Source: Allopusillimonas ginsengisoli
GTDB lineage: Bacteria > Pseudomonadota > Gammaproteobacteria > Burkholderiales > Burkholderiaceae_B
Direction: 5' to 3'
DNA length: 64,000 nucleotides
NCBI RefSeq assembly: GCF_004153455.1
Contig: NZ_SDQE01000012.1
Location: forward strand, 62,001-126,000
Made by a program: the position numbers and the translations under genes. Below are positions 24,288 through 33,915 of this stretch, piece by piece (positions within the stretch are counted from its first letter, which is position 1; every line of letters begins with the position of its first letter). The notes under the pieces were generated by a model. It did no database searches and had not been told where the DNA came from. It worked only from the letters and a program-made list of their open reading frames with translations.

Positions 24288-26636
24288 ATGGCAGAACGTT
24301 CTTTCAAGAAAGAAGTGCAGCAGCTCCGCATAGGGGCCGGTGAAGAATTTCGTGGCGAAGGAATACTGGCTGTCACCAAGGGGCTGTTGCAATCCGGTGT
24401 TGGCTATGTCGCAGGCTATCAGGGTTCGCCGATCTCGCATCTGATGGATGTGTTGGCGGATGCTGAGGAGATCCTGGACGAGCTGGGCGTGCATTTCGAG
24501 GCGAGTGCATCCGAAGCCACCGCGGCGGCAACGCTGGCTGCATCTGTGATGTATCCCATACGTGGCGCGGTAACGTGGAAATCGACCGTAGGCACCAACG
24601 TGGCCTCGGATGCGCTGGCCAATCTTGCCTCGGGCGGGGTGACGGGCGGCGCGCTGGTGATCGTTGGCGAGGACTATGGCGAAGGATCATCCATCATGCA
24701 GGAGCGTACGCACGCTTTTGCCATGAAATCACAGATGTGGCTGCTCGACCCGCGTCCTAATCTCGAAAGCATGGTTAAGGCGGTCGAGGACGGATTTGAA
24801 CTGTCCGAGGCCAGCAATACGCCGGTGATTCTGCAGCTGCGCATCCGTGCCTGTCATGTGCATGGGCGATTCATCGCCAAGGACAACAAGCGTCCGCCGG
24901 TAGGCCTGGCCGATGCGATGGAAAACCCCGTGCGCGACACCAGCCGCATCGTGTTGCCGCCGGCGTCCTTCACGCATGAGCACGAGAAGATCAACGCTCG
25001 CTGGCCCGCCGCTATGGAATTCATCAGGCAGCGGCAACTGAATGAGTTTTTCGATGGTGACGAGAACGATATCGGCATCATTCTGCAGGGCGGGCTGTAC
25101 AACGGCGTCATTCGCGCATTGCAATTGCTTGGGTTGGCCGATACCTTTGGCAACAGCCGCATTCCGCTGTATGTCATGAATGTGACCTATCCCGTGATGG
25201 ATGATGAGGTGCGTGCATTCTGTGAGAACAGGAAGGCCGTCTTGCTTGTTGAAGAGGGCCAGCCCAACTATATAGAACAGAATCTGAACACCATTTTGCG
25301 TCAGGCGGGACTGGACACTGCCTTGTGCGGCAAGGACAAGCTGCCGTTGGCGGGCGAATACACCACTGCCGTGATGCGCGATGGCCTGCAGTCGTTTCTG
25401 GCGGCGCACAGGCCGGCGCTGCTGGAAAACGTAGCGCAAGCGACGGCGCGGCCAGGTGTGCGCCCGCGCATCGAAGGCATGGCGCTCGCGCCCACGGGCG
25501 ATGAGGCCATGGACATTACCGAGGCCCGGCGCCCGACGGCGCCTGTCGCGCCGCCTTTTGTCGAGGCGTCTGACGATGCGCCGGCAGGCCCTGCCGCCCC
25601 GAGCTTGGCATCCGAAACCAGGATGCAGGCGAGTCAGGCGGAGGCCGAGGTCGCGCCTGACGCCACCGCCATCGAAGAGTTGTCACAGGTTGTGCCGCCG
25701 CGTCCGGCGGGTTTCTGTACGGGGTGTCCGGAACGTCCGATTTTTGCGGCGTTGACGCTGGCCCAGGAGAAACTGGGTGAACACCATATCGCCTGTGATA
25801 TTGGCTGCCATCTGTTTTCGATTCTGCCGCCCTTTAACTTGGGCGCAACCACCATGGGCTACGGCCTTGGCGCGTCCAGCGCGGCGGCGTTCAACGTGCC
25901 TTCTTCGCGGCGCACCATCTCCATCATGGGCGATGGCGGGTTCTGGCATAACGGATTGGCGTCGGGCATAGGCAACGCTGTTTTCAACAAATACGATGGT
26001 GTCATCATCATCGTGGACAACTACTATTCTGCCGCGACGGGTGGGCAGGATATCCTTTCTTCGCGAGCCAGCAATGCGCATCGCGCGACCAATAATCCCA
26101 TCGAGGCGGCTGTGCGCGGCGTCGGGGTCAATTGGCTGCGGGTACTGGATCGAACCTACGATGTCACCAAGGCCAAAGCCACGATTGAAGAGGCGCTGAC
26201 CACGTCAGTACAGGGGCCCAAGGTCATCATTGCACAATCCGAATGCATGCTGAACCGGCAGCGTCGCGAGAAGCCGGCCTTCAACAAAGCGGTCAAGAGT
26301 GGTCAGCGTATGGTCAAGCAGCGCTTTGGCGTGGATCCGGACGTGTGTTCGGGCGACCATGCCTGTATACGCCTTTCGGGTTGTCCGTCGCTGACCATCA
26401 AGGACAGCGGGGATCCTCTCAAGGAAGACCCGGTGGCCTATGTTGACAACACTTGTGTGGGATGCGGCAACTGCGGCGAGGTGGCCGATGCGGCCGTGCT
26501 GTGCCCGTCCTTCTATCGTGCGGACATTGTTCACAACCCCAGTGGTTGGGATTTGTTCAAGGCGCGCATGCGCCAGCGTGTTATCGGATACCTTCAGTCG
26601 CGCCGTCAGGCGCGCCTGGATCAATATTCCCTGTAA
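24288..26636 (+). CDS. Indolepyruvate:ferredoxin oxidoreductase-like protein, alpha-type subunit
   Basis: A 782-residue TPP enzyme subunit, first gene of the catabolic operon. IorA-type enzymes decarboxylate aryl-pyruvates to aryl-acetyl-CoA and pass electrons to ferredoxin. The N-terminal pyrimidine-binding domain (GYVAGYQGSPISHLMDVL, EASASEATAAATLAASVM) is followed by a transketolase-like middle, an Ala/Pro-rich linker (~residues 385-470), the TPP-binding domain with MGDGGFWHNGLASG and VDNYYSAATGGQ, and a C-terminal iron-sulfur region ending CVGCGNCGEVADAAVLCPS. AGGAG precedes the ATG. In iad-type auxin loci the first two genes are of this class; their actual role there is not clear to me. 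Confidence 0.85.
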   Translation: MAERSFKKEVQQLRIGAGEEFRGEGILAVTKGLLQSGVGYVAGYQGSPISHLMDVLADAEEILDELGVHFEASASEATAAATLAASVMYPIRGAVTWKSTVGTNVASDALANLASGGVTGGALVIVGEDYGEGSSIMQERTHAFAMKSQMWLLDPRPNLESMVKAVEDGFELSEASNTPVILQLRIRACHVHGRFIAKDNKRPPVGLADAMENPVRDTSRIVLPPASFTHEHEKINARWPAAMEFIRQRQLNEFFDGDENDIGIILQGGLYNGVIRALQLLGLADTFGNSRIPLYVMNVTYPVMDDEVRAFCENRKAVLLVEEGQPNYIEQNLNTILRQAGLDTALCGKDKLPLAGEYTTAVMRDGLQSFLAAHRPALLENVAQATARPGVRPRIEGMALAPTGDEAMDITEARRPTAPVAPPFVEASDDAPAGPAAPSLASETRMQASQAEAEVAPDATAIEELSQVVPPRPAGFCTGCPERPIFAALTLAQEKLGEHHIACDIGCHLFSILPPFNLGATTMGYGLGASSAAAFNVPSSRRTISIMGDGGFWHNGLASGIGNAVFNKYDGVIIIVDNYYSAATGGQDILSSRASNAHRATNNPIEAAVRGVGVNWLRVLDRTYDVTKAKATIEEALTTSVQGPKVIIAQSECMLNRQRREKPAFNKAVKSGQRMVKQRFGVDPDVCSGDHACIRLSGCPSLTIKDSGDPLKEDPVAYVDNTCVGCGNCGEVADAAVLCPSFYRADIVHNPSGWDLFKARMRQRVIGYLQSRRQARLDQYSL

Positions 26637-26645
26637 GGCTGCGTG

Positions 26646-28244
26646 ATGACGACAGAGCAAAGTATTAGCGCGATGCGCGACGGCGCGGCCTGCGAGGCCA
26701 GCCGTTTTCAGGAAGGGATACCCATCAAGATCGCGGTGCTGGCCATGGGTGGCCAGGGCGGCGGTGTGCTGGCCGACTGGATTGTGGACATGGCCGAGCA
26801 TGCGGGATGGTGGGCGCAGACCACATCGGTGCCGGGGGTGGCGCAACGTACAGGCGCCACGATCTATTATCTGGAACTGCTGCCGGAAGCCGCGGTCAAG
26901 GCCGCCGGGCGGCCACCGGCGTTGGCCATGATGCCCACGCCCGGTGATGTGGATGTGGTATTGGCCGCCGAATTGATGGAAGGCGGGCGCGCCATTCAGC
27001 GGGGGCTGGTGACGCCGGCGCGCACGACACTGGTGTCGTCATCGCACCGCAGTTATGCGGTGAATGAGAAAGCGGCGCATGGCAATGGGATTGCCGACCC
27101 CAACAAGGTCATCGAAGCGGGCCGCCAGGCTGCGAAACGCTTTTACTGCTTCGACCTGCAGGCGGTGGCGGATCAGGCGGGTAGTGTCATCAGTGCCAGT
27201 CTGTTTGGGGCGCTGGCGGGCGCGGACGTCCTGCCTTTCGGGCGCGATGATTATGAGAACACAATACGGCGCGGCGGACTGGGCGTGGAAGCCAGCCTGC
27301 GGGCCTTTGATCTGGCCTGTGAGCAGGCGCGCCAGGCCCCGCAGTCGCCAGGACACATTGATACGACGCGTGAAATGCCGGTCGTGCCCGAGAAGGCGGC
27401 CAGCCCGCGCATGCAGGCGCTGCTGGATACCTTGCGCAACGATTTCCCTGAGCAGGCGCAGCCCATGATGCTGGCGGGGTTGCGTCGCGTACTGGAATTC
27501 CAGGATCTGCGCTATGCGCGGGAGTATCTGGATCATATGCGCGACATCCGCAAGCTGGACGCCGAATTCGGCGGGCAGGCCAAGAACTGGGCCTTGACGC
27601 AGGCGGCGGCGCGATATGTGGCCGTGGCGATGGCGTATGACGATGTCATACGCGTGGCGGATCTCAAGACCCGAGGCAGCCGTTTTAAGCGCGTGCGCGA
27701 TGAGACGAGTGCGCAGGCCGGGCAGTTGGTCTATGCCACGGAATACATGCATCCTCGTCTGGAAGAGGTCTGTGGCGCCTTGCCTGCCGCATTGGGAAGG
27801 GCGATCGAGAGCTCGCCCAGGCTGTCTGGCCTGCTCAACCGCTTCTTCCGTAAAGGCCGCTACGTGCAAAGCGGTACCTTGCATGGTTTTCTGATGCTGT
27901 ACGCATTGGCCGGCATGCGCCGCTTTCGGCGGATGACCCTGCGCCATCAAGTCGAGGCTGACAGCCTGCTTCAATGGCTCAAGCAGATATCGGATACCGT
28001 TCATCACGATTACGATCTGGCGGTGGAAGTGGTGCATTGCCGACGCTTGGTCAAGGGATACAGCGATACGCACGAGCGCGGCGAGAGCAAGTACCAGCGC
28101 TTGCGTCTGGCCGCCAGCCAGTTGCTGGGGCGCAGCGATGCGTCGCGGCAGATGAAAGTGTTGCGCGAGGCCGCCCTGGATGACAGCAAAGGCGAAAAGC
28201 TGGACACGCTGATGGAGAAAGCGCTGGCGGCGGTGTCCGCCTGA
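26646..28244 (+). CDS. Indolepyruvate oxidoreductase-like protein, beta-type subunit
   Basis: 532 residues, 9 bases after the alpha-type gene, so the two form one enzyme. The N-terminal gamma domain of pyruvate:ferredoxin oxidoreductases is clear: IAVLAMGGQGGGVLADWIVD, then SVPGVAQRTGATIYY. The C-terminal 300 residues form the extra domain seen in long IorB-like proteins of proteobacteria (YAREYLDHMRDIRKLD, then GSRFKRVRDE). I start at the ATG 26646; a GTG directly before it is equally in frame. No ferredoxin gene is adjacent, so the electron acceptor is unknown. Confidence 0.85.
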   Translation: MTTEQSISAMRDGAACEASRFQEGIPIKIAVLAMGGQGGGVLADWIVDMAEHAGWWAQTTSVPGVAQRTGATIYYLELLPEAAVKAAGRPPALAMMPTPGDVDVVLAAELMEGGRAIQRGLVTPARTTLVSSSHRSYAVNEKAAHGNGIADPNKVIEAGRQAAKRFYCFDLQAVADQAGSVISASLFGALAGADVLPFGRDDYENTIRRGGLGVEASLRAFDLACEQARQAPQSPGHIDTTREMPVVPEKAASPRMQALLDTLRNDFPEQAQPMMLAGLRRVLEFQDLRYAREYLDHMRDIRKLDAEFGGQAKNWALTQAAARYVAVAMAYDDVIRVADLKTRGSRFKRVRDETSAQAGQLVYATEYMHPRLEEVCGALPAALGRAIESSPRLSGLLNRFFRKGRYVQSGTLHGFLMLYALAGMRRFRRMTLRHQVEADSLLQWLKQISDTVHHDYDLAVEVVHCRRLVKGYSDTHERGESKYQRLRLAASQLLGRSDASRQMKVLREAALDDSKGEKLDTLMEKALAAVSA

Positions 28245-28300
28245 CAGGCATGGCGATGCGAAAGCCAGCCAATACGATATGAAAAGAGACGAGGCAAACC

Positions 28301-29278
28301 GTGAGCAAGCTGAAACTTACCGTCACTGATATCCGCAGCGAAACGCAGATTGTTCGTGCCATCACGCTGAAGGCGAGCGACGGGGAACCGTTGCCGGCCT
28401 TTACGCCAGGCGCCCATCTGAAGGTCAGCATTCCCGGCCAGAAGGCGCCTCGCTGTTATTCGCTGGTCTGTCTGGACGATGATCCGGCCGCTTTTGAAGC
28501 GCCCGCCTGCTATCACCTGGGCGTGCGACTGGAAGATCCGAGTACCGGCGGATCGCGTCATATGCACAGCCTGTCGGTGGGCGATGAGCTCGAGGTGGAC
28601 GGGCCGCGCAACGATTTTGAACTGCACGAAGCGCAGATCAACGAGCACGCGGTTGTGCTGGTGGCCGGGGGGATTGGCATTACGCCTATTGCATCCATGG
28701 CCGCCAGTCTGAAGCGGGCTGGCCGTGCATTTGTGCTGCATTACTATGGTCGCAGCCGCGCCCAGATGGCTTTTCTGGATGTGCTGGCGGCGCAGCATGG
28801 CGAGGCCGTGCACATGCATGCCGATGATGAGGAAGCCACACAACTGCCACTCAATGATTTGCTGGACAGCGTAGACCAGAAACAGCACTTGTATGTATGC
28901 GGCCCCAAGGGGCTGATAGATGCTGTGGTGGAGCAATCCCATGGCAGGCAATGGCCGCACGCTCATGTGCATTTTGAGCTGTTCTCCACGCCTGCGCCGC
29001 AGGAGGGCGATGCGGGCTTCGAGGTTGAGCTCAGGCAGTCTGGCCAGGTGTTTCATATTCCGCCAGACAAGACCATTCTCGAAGTGCTCGAAGAGGCCGG
29101 CTGCGACCCCTTGTTTGATTGCCGGCGCGGTGAGTGCGGGGTATGCCAGGTGGTTGTGCTCGAAGGCAGGCCTGACCACCGCGACTATTACTTGTCCGAA
29201 GCGGAGCGCGACGCCAACGATGTCATGCAGATATGCGTATCGCGCAGCCATTCTGACCGTCTTGTGCTTGACCTTTGA
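28301..29278 (+). CDS. iadC: Rieske oxygenase reductase component, PDR/VanB type
   Basis: A 325-residue NAD(P)H-dependent reductase expected to feed electrons to the oxygenase encoded next. It has an FMN-binding barrel (RCYSLVCLDDD), an NAD domain (VAGGIGITPIASMAASLKR, YVCGPKGLIDAVV) and a C-terminal plant-type [2Fe-2S] domain with CRRGECGVC followed about 29 residues on by ICVSR. Because the ferredoxin is fused, no separate ferredoxin is needed. GTG start with a GAGG upstream. The symbol follows the third gene of Variovorax-type iad loci (reductase before the oxygenase subunits) and is an assignment by order. Confidence 0.85.
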   Translation: MSKLKLTVTDIRSETQIVRAITLKASDGEPLPAFTPGAHLKVSIPGQKAPRCYSLVCLDDDPAAFEAPACYHLGVRLEDPSTGGSRHMHSLSVGDELEVDGPRNDFELHEAQINEHAVVLVAGGIGITPIASMAASLKRAGRAFVLHYYGRSRAQMAFLDVLAAQHGEAVHMHADDEEATQLPLNDLLDSVDQKQHLYVCGPKGLIDAVVEQSHGRQWPHAHVHFELFSTPAPQEGDAGFEVELRQSGQVFHIPPDKTILEVLEEAGCDPLFDCRRGECGVCQVVVLEGRPDHRDYYLSEAERDANDVMQICVSRSHSDRLVLDL

Positions 29279-29292
29279 CCCACAGGTGCATC

Positions 29293-30615
29293 ATGAACTA
29301 TCGCAATAATCCCGTTGCCGTGGCCAATCTGGTGCGGCCCACCGAAGTCCACAGAGATCTATTCATCGATGATGAGCTGTTCGAGCTCGAGATGGAACAT
29401 CTTTTCGCCAACACCTGGGTGTACGTTGGCCATGAGAGTCAGGTGCCCAATGTGGGTGATTACTTCACGACGACAGTGGGCGATCAGCCTGTTGTGCTGG
29501 TCCGGCACACAGACAAATCCATACGGGTGCTGCACAATCGCTGTCCTCACAAGGGCGTGCAGGTGGCTGCGGGCGCCTGCGGCAATACGGGCAAGTTTTT
29601 TCGCTGCCCTTATCATGCCTGGACGTTCAAGACAGATGGCAAGCTGCTCTCTATTCCGCTCAAAAAAGGATACGACCCAGAGGTGCTCCAGCAGTGCGAG
29701 GCAAGCCAGGGCATGGCTGCGGTGGAGAGCGTGCGCGAGTATCGTGGTTTCGTGTTCTGTCGCCTGAATCCCGAAGGCGAATCGTTCGAGGATTTTTTTG
29801 GTGAATCGCTGTCGACCATAGACAATATGGTGGATCGTGCGCCGGAAGGCCGACTCGAAGTCGCGGGCGGCGTGCTGCGTTACCTGCATGACTGCAACTG
29901 GAAGATGCTGGTGGACAACCAGACGGATACCTGTCACCCGATGGTGGCGCACGAGTCATCGGCGGGCACGGCGGTAAAGGTATGGGAAGAGGCCCCGGAG
30001 GGCACGCCCAAGCCCATGGCGGTTGAACAGTTTGCGCCGTTCATTTCCCCCTATGAGTTCTTCGAGGGCATGGGCATCAGGGTTTGGAAGAACGGCCACG
30101 GCCATACGGGAGTGAGCAATTCCATCCACGCGGCTTATTCACAAGTGCCCGGCTACATGGAAGCCATGGAGGCAGCCTATGGTCCGGAACGCGCACAAGA
30201 GATTCTGGGCGAAGTCAGGCATAACACCACCTACTTTCCCAACATCATGGTCAAGGGGCCGATCCAGACGCTGCGCATCTTCAAGCCGCTGGCTGCCAAC
30301 AAGACGCTGGTGGAGTCCTGGACCTTTCGCCTGGTTGGCGCGCCCGACAAGCTGCTGGAGCGCACGCTGATGTACAACCGGCTTATCAATGCGCCCACCT
30401 CTGTTGTGGGTCATGACGATCACGAAGTGTATGAGCGGTCGCAACGCGGCCTGCACAGCCGTGGACGGGCATGGGTCAACGTGGCGCGATTGTATGAACC
30501 AGATGAAGCTGAGCGCGAGAACGAAGTCGTCAACGGCACCAGTGAATGGCAGATGCGCAATCAGTACCAGGCCTGGGCCCGCTACATGACCGCCACGATG
30601 AAGGAGCAGGCATGA
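29293..30615 (+). CDS. iadD: Aromatic-ring-hydroxylating (Rieske) dioxygenase, large subunit
   Basis: The 440-residue catalytic subunit. The Rieske centre is Cys84-x-His86 (CPHKG) and Cys105-x2-His108 (CPYHAW). The mononuclear iron site is in DNQTDTCHPMVAH, giving Asp212, His215 and His220, with the third ligand Asp in the C-terminal half. Large subunits of this group add O2 to a bicyclic or substituted aromatic ring; in iad loci the enzyme acts on indole-3-acetate to give 2-oxindole-3-acetate. That substrate is inferred from gene order. The start codon ATG 29293 follows the reductase stop codon by 14 bases, and the gene overlaps the small-subunit gene by four bases. Confidence 0.88.
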   Translation: MNYRNNPVAVANLVRPTEVHRDLFIDDELFELEMEHLFANTWVYVGHESQVPNVGDYFTTTVGDQPVVLVRHTDKSIRVLHNRCPHKGVQVAAGACGNTGKFFRCPYHAWTFKTDGKLLSIPLKKGYDPEVLQQCEASQGMAAVESVREYRGFVFCRLNPEGESFEDFFGESLSTIDNMVDRAPEGRLEVAGGVLRYLHDCNWKMLVDNQTDTCHPMVAHESSAGTAVKVWEEAPEGTPKPMAVEQFAPFISPYEFFEGMGIRVWKNGHGHTGVSNSIHAAYSQVPGYMEAMEAAYGPERAQEILGEVRHNTTYFPNIMVKGPIQTLRIFKPLAANKTLVESWTFRLVGAPDKLLERTLMYNRLINAPTSVVGHDDHEVYERSQRGLHSRGRAWVNVARLYEPDEAERENEVVNGTSEWQMRNQYQAWARYMTATMKEQA

Positions 30616-31106
30616 CCGCTATCATGGATCAGGATTTGATCGACTTCGTATACGCCGAAGCGCGCATGCTTGATGAACAGCGCTTCGAGGATTGGCTGGC
30701 ACTGTTCACCGAAGACGGTTATTACTGGATGCCGCTTGCGCATGGGCAGACCGATCCGGTGCTCGAAGGCTCGCTGATGTACGAAGACAAACTGCTGCTG
30801 CGCGTGCGGATCGAACGCCTGGCGGGGCAGCGTACCTACTCGCAACAGCCTATCAGCCGCAGCCATCATTTGCTGCAGCAGCCGACGGTGGAAGCCGGTC
30901 ACGCGTGGCACAATCCGGAACAAGGCCAATATGCGGTGCGGGCCGCTTTCCATTATGTTGAAACACGCATGGATCAGCAGACGCTCTATGCGGGATGGGC
31001 CACGTTTGAGCTGCTGGTGGTGGACGGGGGGTTGCGTATCCGCCAGAAGCGCGTGGATCTGGTCAATTGCGATGCCGCGCTGCGCAGCATTCAGCTATTC
31101 ATGTAG
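30612..31106 (+). CDS. iadE: Aromatic-ring-hydroxylating dioxygenase, small subunit
   Basis: 164 residues of the NTF2-like beta subunit that builds the alpha3beta3 oxygenase. Family segments: FVYAEARMLDEQRFEDWLALF, DGYYWMPL, then RSHHLLQQP and a C-terminal RIRQKRVDLVNCDAAL. Its ATG overlaps the large-subunit stop codon (ATGA), so translation is coupled, giving balanced subunits. Confidence 0.88.
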   Translation: MTAIMDQDLIDFVYAEARMLDEQRFEDWLALFTEDGYYWMPLAHGQTDPVLEGSLMYEDKLLLRVRIERLAGQRTYSQQPISRSHHLLQQPTVEAGHAWHNPEQGQYAVRAAFHYVETRMDQQTLYAGWATFELLVVDGGLRIRQKRVDLVNCDAALRSIQLFM

Positions 31107-31117
31107 AGGGCGGAAAC

Positions 31118-32743
31118 GTGTCCAAGACCGTGTACGATGCATTTTCAGAGGCGGCTCAGCAGTGGCCGGCTCACGCCTTTTTGCGTGTCACCCCTGAAAC
31201 CGCGCATGCCTATGGCATTGAGGCCGGCGAGTTCAGCTATCGTCAGACGCAGGCGCGCATCCAGGCGCTCAAGTCCGCCTACGTGTCGGCAGGCTACGGG
31301 CATGGTCATCGGGTGGGCTTGCTGCTTGAAAATCGACCCGCTTTTATATTTCATTGGTTTGCGCTGAATGCGCTGGGCGTTTCGGTGGTGCCGATCAACG
31401 CTGAGCTGCGCGCGGCGGAGCTGCAGTACTTGATCGGGCATTCCGAAATGGTCATGGCGGTTGCCTTGCCGGAACGGCATGCCAGCCTGCTGGCCGCCGC
31501 GCAAGGCGGCCAGCTGAGTGTGATGGGCCCCGATGACGCGCCGCCGCAAGCACCGACGGCGCCGCCGCTTGCAGGAGCATCGATCGACGGCGGCACCGAG
31601 TGCGCGTTGCTGTACACCTCTGGCACGACGGGGCGCCCCAAAGGCTGCATGCTGCCCAATGATTATTTCCTGCACGCAGGCCGCTGGTACCGGGACATCG
31701 GTGGCCTTGCCACCTTGCACAGCGGCCAGGAGCGCATGCTGACGCCACTGCCACTGGTACACATGAATGCCATGGCGTATTCAGTGATGGCCATGGTGAT
31801 GACTGGCGGCTGTCTGATCAACATTGATCGCTTTCATCCCCGCAGCTGGTGGGAAACCGTGCGCGAAACGAATGCCACCGTGGTGCATTATCTTGGCGTT
31901 ATGCCTGCCATCTTGATGAAAGCGGCACCCAGCGCGCAGGACACCGCACATCAGGTGCGCTTTGGCTTCGGAGCGGGCATTGATCGCGCGCTGCATCAAC
32001 CTTTCGAGCAGCGTTTCGGCTTTCCTTTGCTTGAAGCCTGGGCTATGACGGAAACCGGTGCGGGTGCGGTGGTGATCGCCAATCGCGAGCCACGTTTTGC
32101 GGGCAGCAGCTGTTTCGGCAAGGAAGGGGCTGATGTCCAGGTGCGTCTGGTCAATGACGCCGGCCAGGATGTGTCGACCGATGAGGATGGCGAACTGCTG
32201 GTGCGGCATGGCGGCGGCGATTCCCGTTTCGGTTTCTTTGCGGGTTACCTGAAGGACGACGCTGCGACCTGCGAAGCCTGGCGCTATGGCTGGTTTCACA
32301 CGGGCGATATCGTACGGCGCAATGCGCAGGGTTATCTGCATTTTGTGGACCGAAAAAAGAACGTCATACGTCGCAGCGGGGAAAATATCGCAGCGGTTGA
32401 GGTAGAGAGCGTGCTGCTGCAGCACCCCGCCATCAAGACGGTGGCGGTAACCGCTGTGCCCGATACCGTGCGCGGCGACGAGGTGCTGGCTTGCATCGTG
32501 GCGCATGAGATGCCGGTACAGGATCAGGCGGAACGCCTGGCGCGCGATATCGTGAGCTGGTGCCTGGGGCAACTGGCCTATTACAAAGTGCCGGGCTATG
32601 TGGCGTTTATTGACGCCTTACCCTTGACCGCCACCAACAAGATACAGCGTGGGGAGCTCAAGGCGTTGGCCGCAACCCTGCCGGATACGGCGATGTGCGT
32701 CAACACGTGCGACATGAAGAAACGTCAGGAGGTGGCTTCGTGA
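31118..32743 (+). CDS. AMP-forming acyl-CoA ligase
   Basis: A 541-residue ANL-superfamily enzyme. P-loop motif LLYTSGTTGRPKGCML near residue 170, acyl-binding AWAMTETGAGAV, hinge motif FVDRKKNVIRRSGENIA and a C-terminal domain ending LPLTATNKIQRGELK, which contains the catalytic Lys. It would activate a carboxylate made by the oxygenase, in my model an oxidised oxindole-acetate, as its CoA thioester. GTG start at 31118 with GAGGGCGG upstream. It overlaps the thiolase-like gene by four bases. Confidence 0.87.
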   Translation: MSKTVYDAFSEAAQQWPAHAFLRVTPETAHAYGIEAGEFSYRQTQARIQALKSAYVSAGYGHGHRVGLLLENRPAFIFHWFALNALGVSVVPINAELRAAELQYLIGHSEMVMAVALPERHASLLAAAQGGQLSVMGPDDAPPQAPTAPPLAGASIDGGTECALLYTSGTTGRPKGCMLPNDYFLHAGRWYRDIGGLATLHSGQERMLTPLPLVHMNAMAYSVMAMVMTGGCLINIDRFHPRSWWETVRETNATVVHYLGVMPAILMKAAPSAQDTAHQVRFGFGAGIDRALHQPFEQRFGFPLLEAWAMTETGAGAVVIANREPRFAGSSCFGKEGADVQVRLVNDAGQDVSTDEDGELLVRHGGGDSRFGFFAGYLKDDAATCEAWRYGWFHTGDIVRRNAQGYLHFVDRKKNVIRRSGENIAAVEVESVLLQHPAIKTVAVTAVPDTVRGDEVLACIVAHEMPVQDQAERLARDIVSWCLGQLAYYKVPGYVAFIDALPLTATNKIQRGELKALAATLPDTAMCVNTCDMKKRQEVAS

Positions 32744-33915
32744 CGGCGCCCCGCCTGGGTTACGAAGAGATTGTGGCCACCGTGCCGGTGACGGTGCCCT
32801 ATGTGCGCTACAGCATACGAAGCGCACATTGGTGGCTGGGCAATGCTCTGGGGGCATTATTGCGGCAGTCGGGCGTGGCCAAAGACAAGGTGGATGGCTT
32901 GTGCGTGTCGAGCTTTACGCTGGCGCCCGATACAGCCGTGGGGCTAGTGCAGCATCTGGGTATGAGCCCTGCCTGGCTGGATCATATCCCCATGGGCGGC
33001 GCCAGCGGCGTGGTGGCCTTGCGCCGCGCGGCGCGGGCTGTGCAGGCAGGCGATGCGAATGTTGTGGCTTGTATTGCTGGAGACACCAACCATGTGGACT
33101 CCTTCCGCAACACCGTCAGTCAGTTTTCCCGCTTTGCCCAGGATGCGGTGTATCCCTATGGCGCAGGCGGACCCAATGCCAGCTTTGCCCTGTTGACCCG
33201 CAACTATATGCAGCAAACGGGCGCGAGGCGCGAAGACTTCGGCAAGCTCTGTGTGGCGCAACGTGACAATGCGCTGCGCTTTCCACATGCCTTGATGAAG
33301 AAGCCTCTCACATTGCAGCAGTATCTTGATGCGCGCGAGATAGCGGATCCGATACATTTGTTCGATTGCGTCATGCCATGTGCCGGCGCGGACGGTTTTC
33401 TGGTCATGCGCGAGGCGCAGGCTCGAGATCTGGGGCTGCCTTTTGTCCGTATACTTTCCACGATCGAACGCCACAACGCATGGCGCGAAGACGCGATACA
33501 GATGCGTGGCGGGTGGACGGTGGACCGCGAGGCTTTCTATCAGCATGCGGGTATACGCCCGGATGACGTGGATTTCATGCAGGCTTACGACGACTATCCC
33601 GTGATCAATATGATGCAGATCGAAGATCTTGGATTTTGCGAAAAGGGAGAAGGCCCGCACTTTGTGCGCGAACACAGTTTTACCGTGGACGGCAGCTTTC
33701 CTTTCAACACCAATGGCGGCCAGCTGTCTGTTGGCCAGGCCGGCGCCTCGGGAGGATACCTGGGCATGGTCGAGGCCTTGCGGCAGCTCACCGACAGCGC
33801 GCAGGACACCCAGGTTGCGCAGGCCAACATCGGTCTGGTCAGCGGGTTCGGCATGATCAACTACGACCGCGGCATCTGCACCGGCGCGGCCCTGCTGGCA
33901 AGGAGCGAAGCATGA
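32740..33915 (+). CDS. Thiolase-superfamily protein lacking thiolase catalytic residues (Ltp2/BbsB-like, probable aldolase)
   Basis: 391 residues with the overall thiolase fold, but all three catalytic positions differ. The nucleophilic Cys of the usual CASG is Gly87 (GGASG), the His of GHPxG is Gln333 (VGQAGASGG), and the second Cys is Ser368 (SGFGM). Tyr283 and Tyr286 (AYDDYPV) lie where Ltp-type retro-aldolases use Tyr. Such proteins pair with a DUF35 OB-fold partner, which is exactly the next gene, overlapping by four bases. I infer carbon-carbon cleavage of a 3-hydroxyacyl-CoA without an acyl-enzyme. GTG start with CAGGAGG upstream. Confidence 0.8.
   Translation: MTAPRLGYEEIVATVPVTVPYVRYSIRSAHWWLGNALGALLRQSGVAKDKVDGLCVSSFTLAPDTAVGLVQHLGMSPAWLDHIPMGGASGVVALRRAARAVQAGDANVVACIAGDTNHVDSFRNTVSQFSRFAQDAVYPYGAGGPNASFALLTRNYMQQTGARREDFGKLCVAQRDNALRFPHALMKKPLTLQQYLDAREIADPIHLFDCVMPCAGADGFLVMREAQARDLGLPFVRILSTIERHNAWREDAIQMRGGWTVDREAFYQHAGIRPDDVDFMQAYDDYPVINMMQIEDLGFCEKGEGPHFVREHSFTVDGSFPFNTNGGQLSVGQAGASGGYLGMVEALRQLTDSAQDTQVAQANIGLVSGFGMINYDRGICTGAALLARSEA

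Noticed and set aside
28010-29251. Open frame of 413 codons on the minus strand
   Set aside because: It is antisense to the Ior beta-type and reductase genes, which carry complete cofactor motifs; high GC content produces long antisense frames.
32740-33915. Annotation as acetyl-CoA acetyltransferase
   Set aside because: All three thiolase catalytic residues are replaced, so thiolysis or condensation through an acyl-enzyme is not credible.
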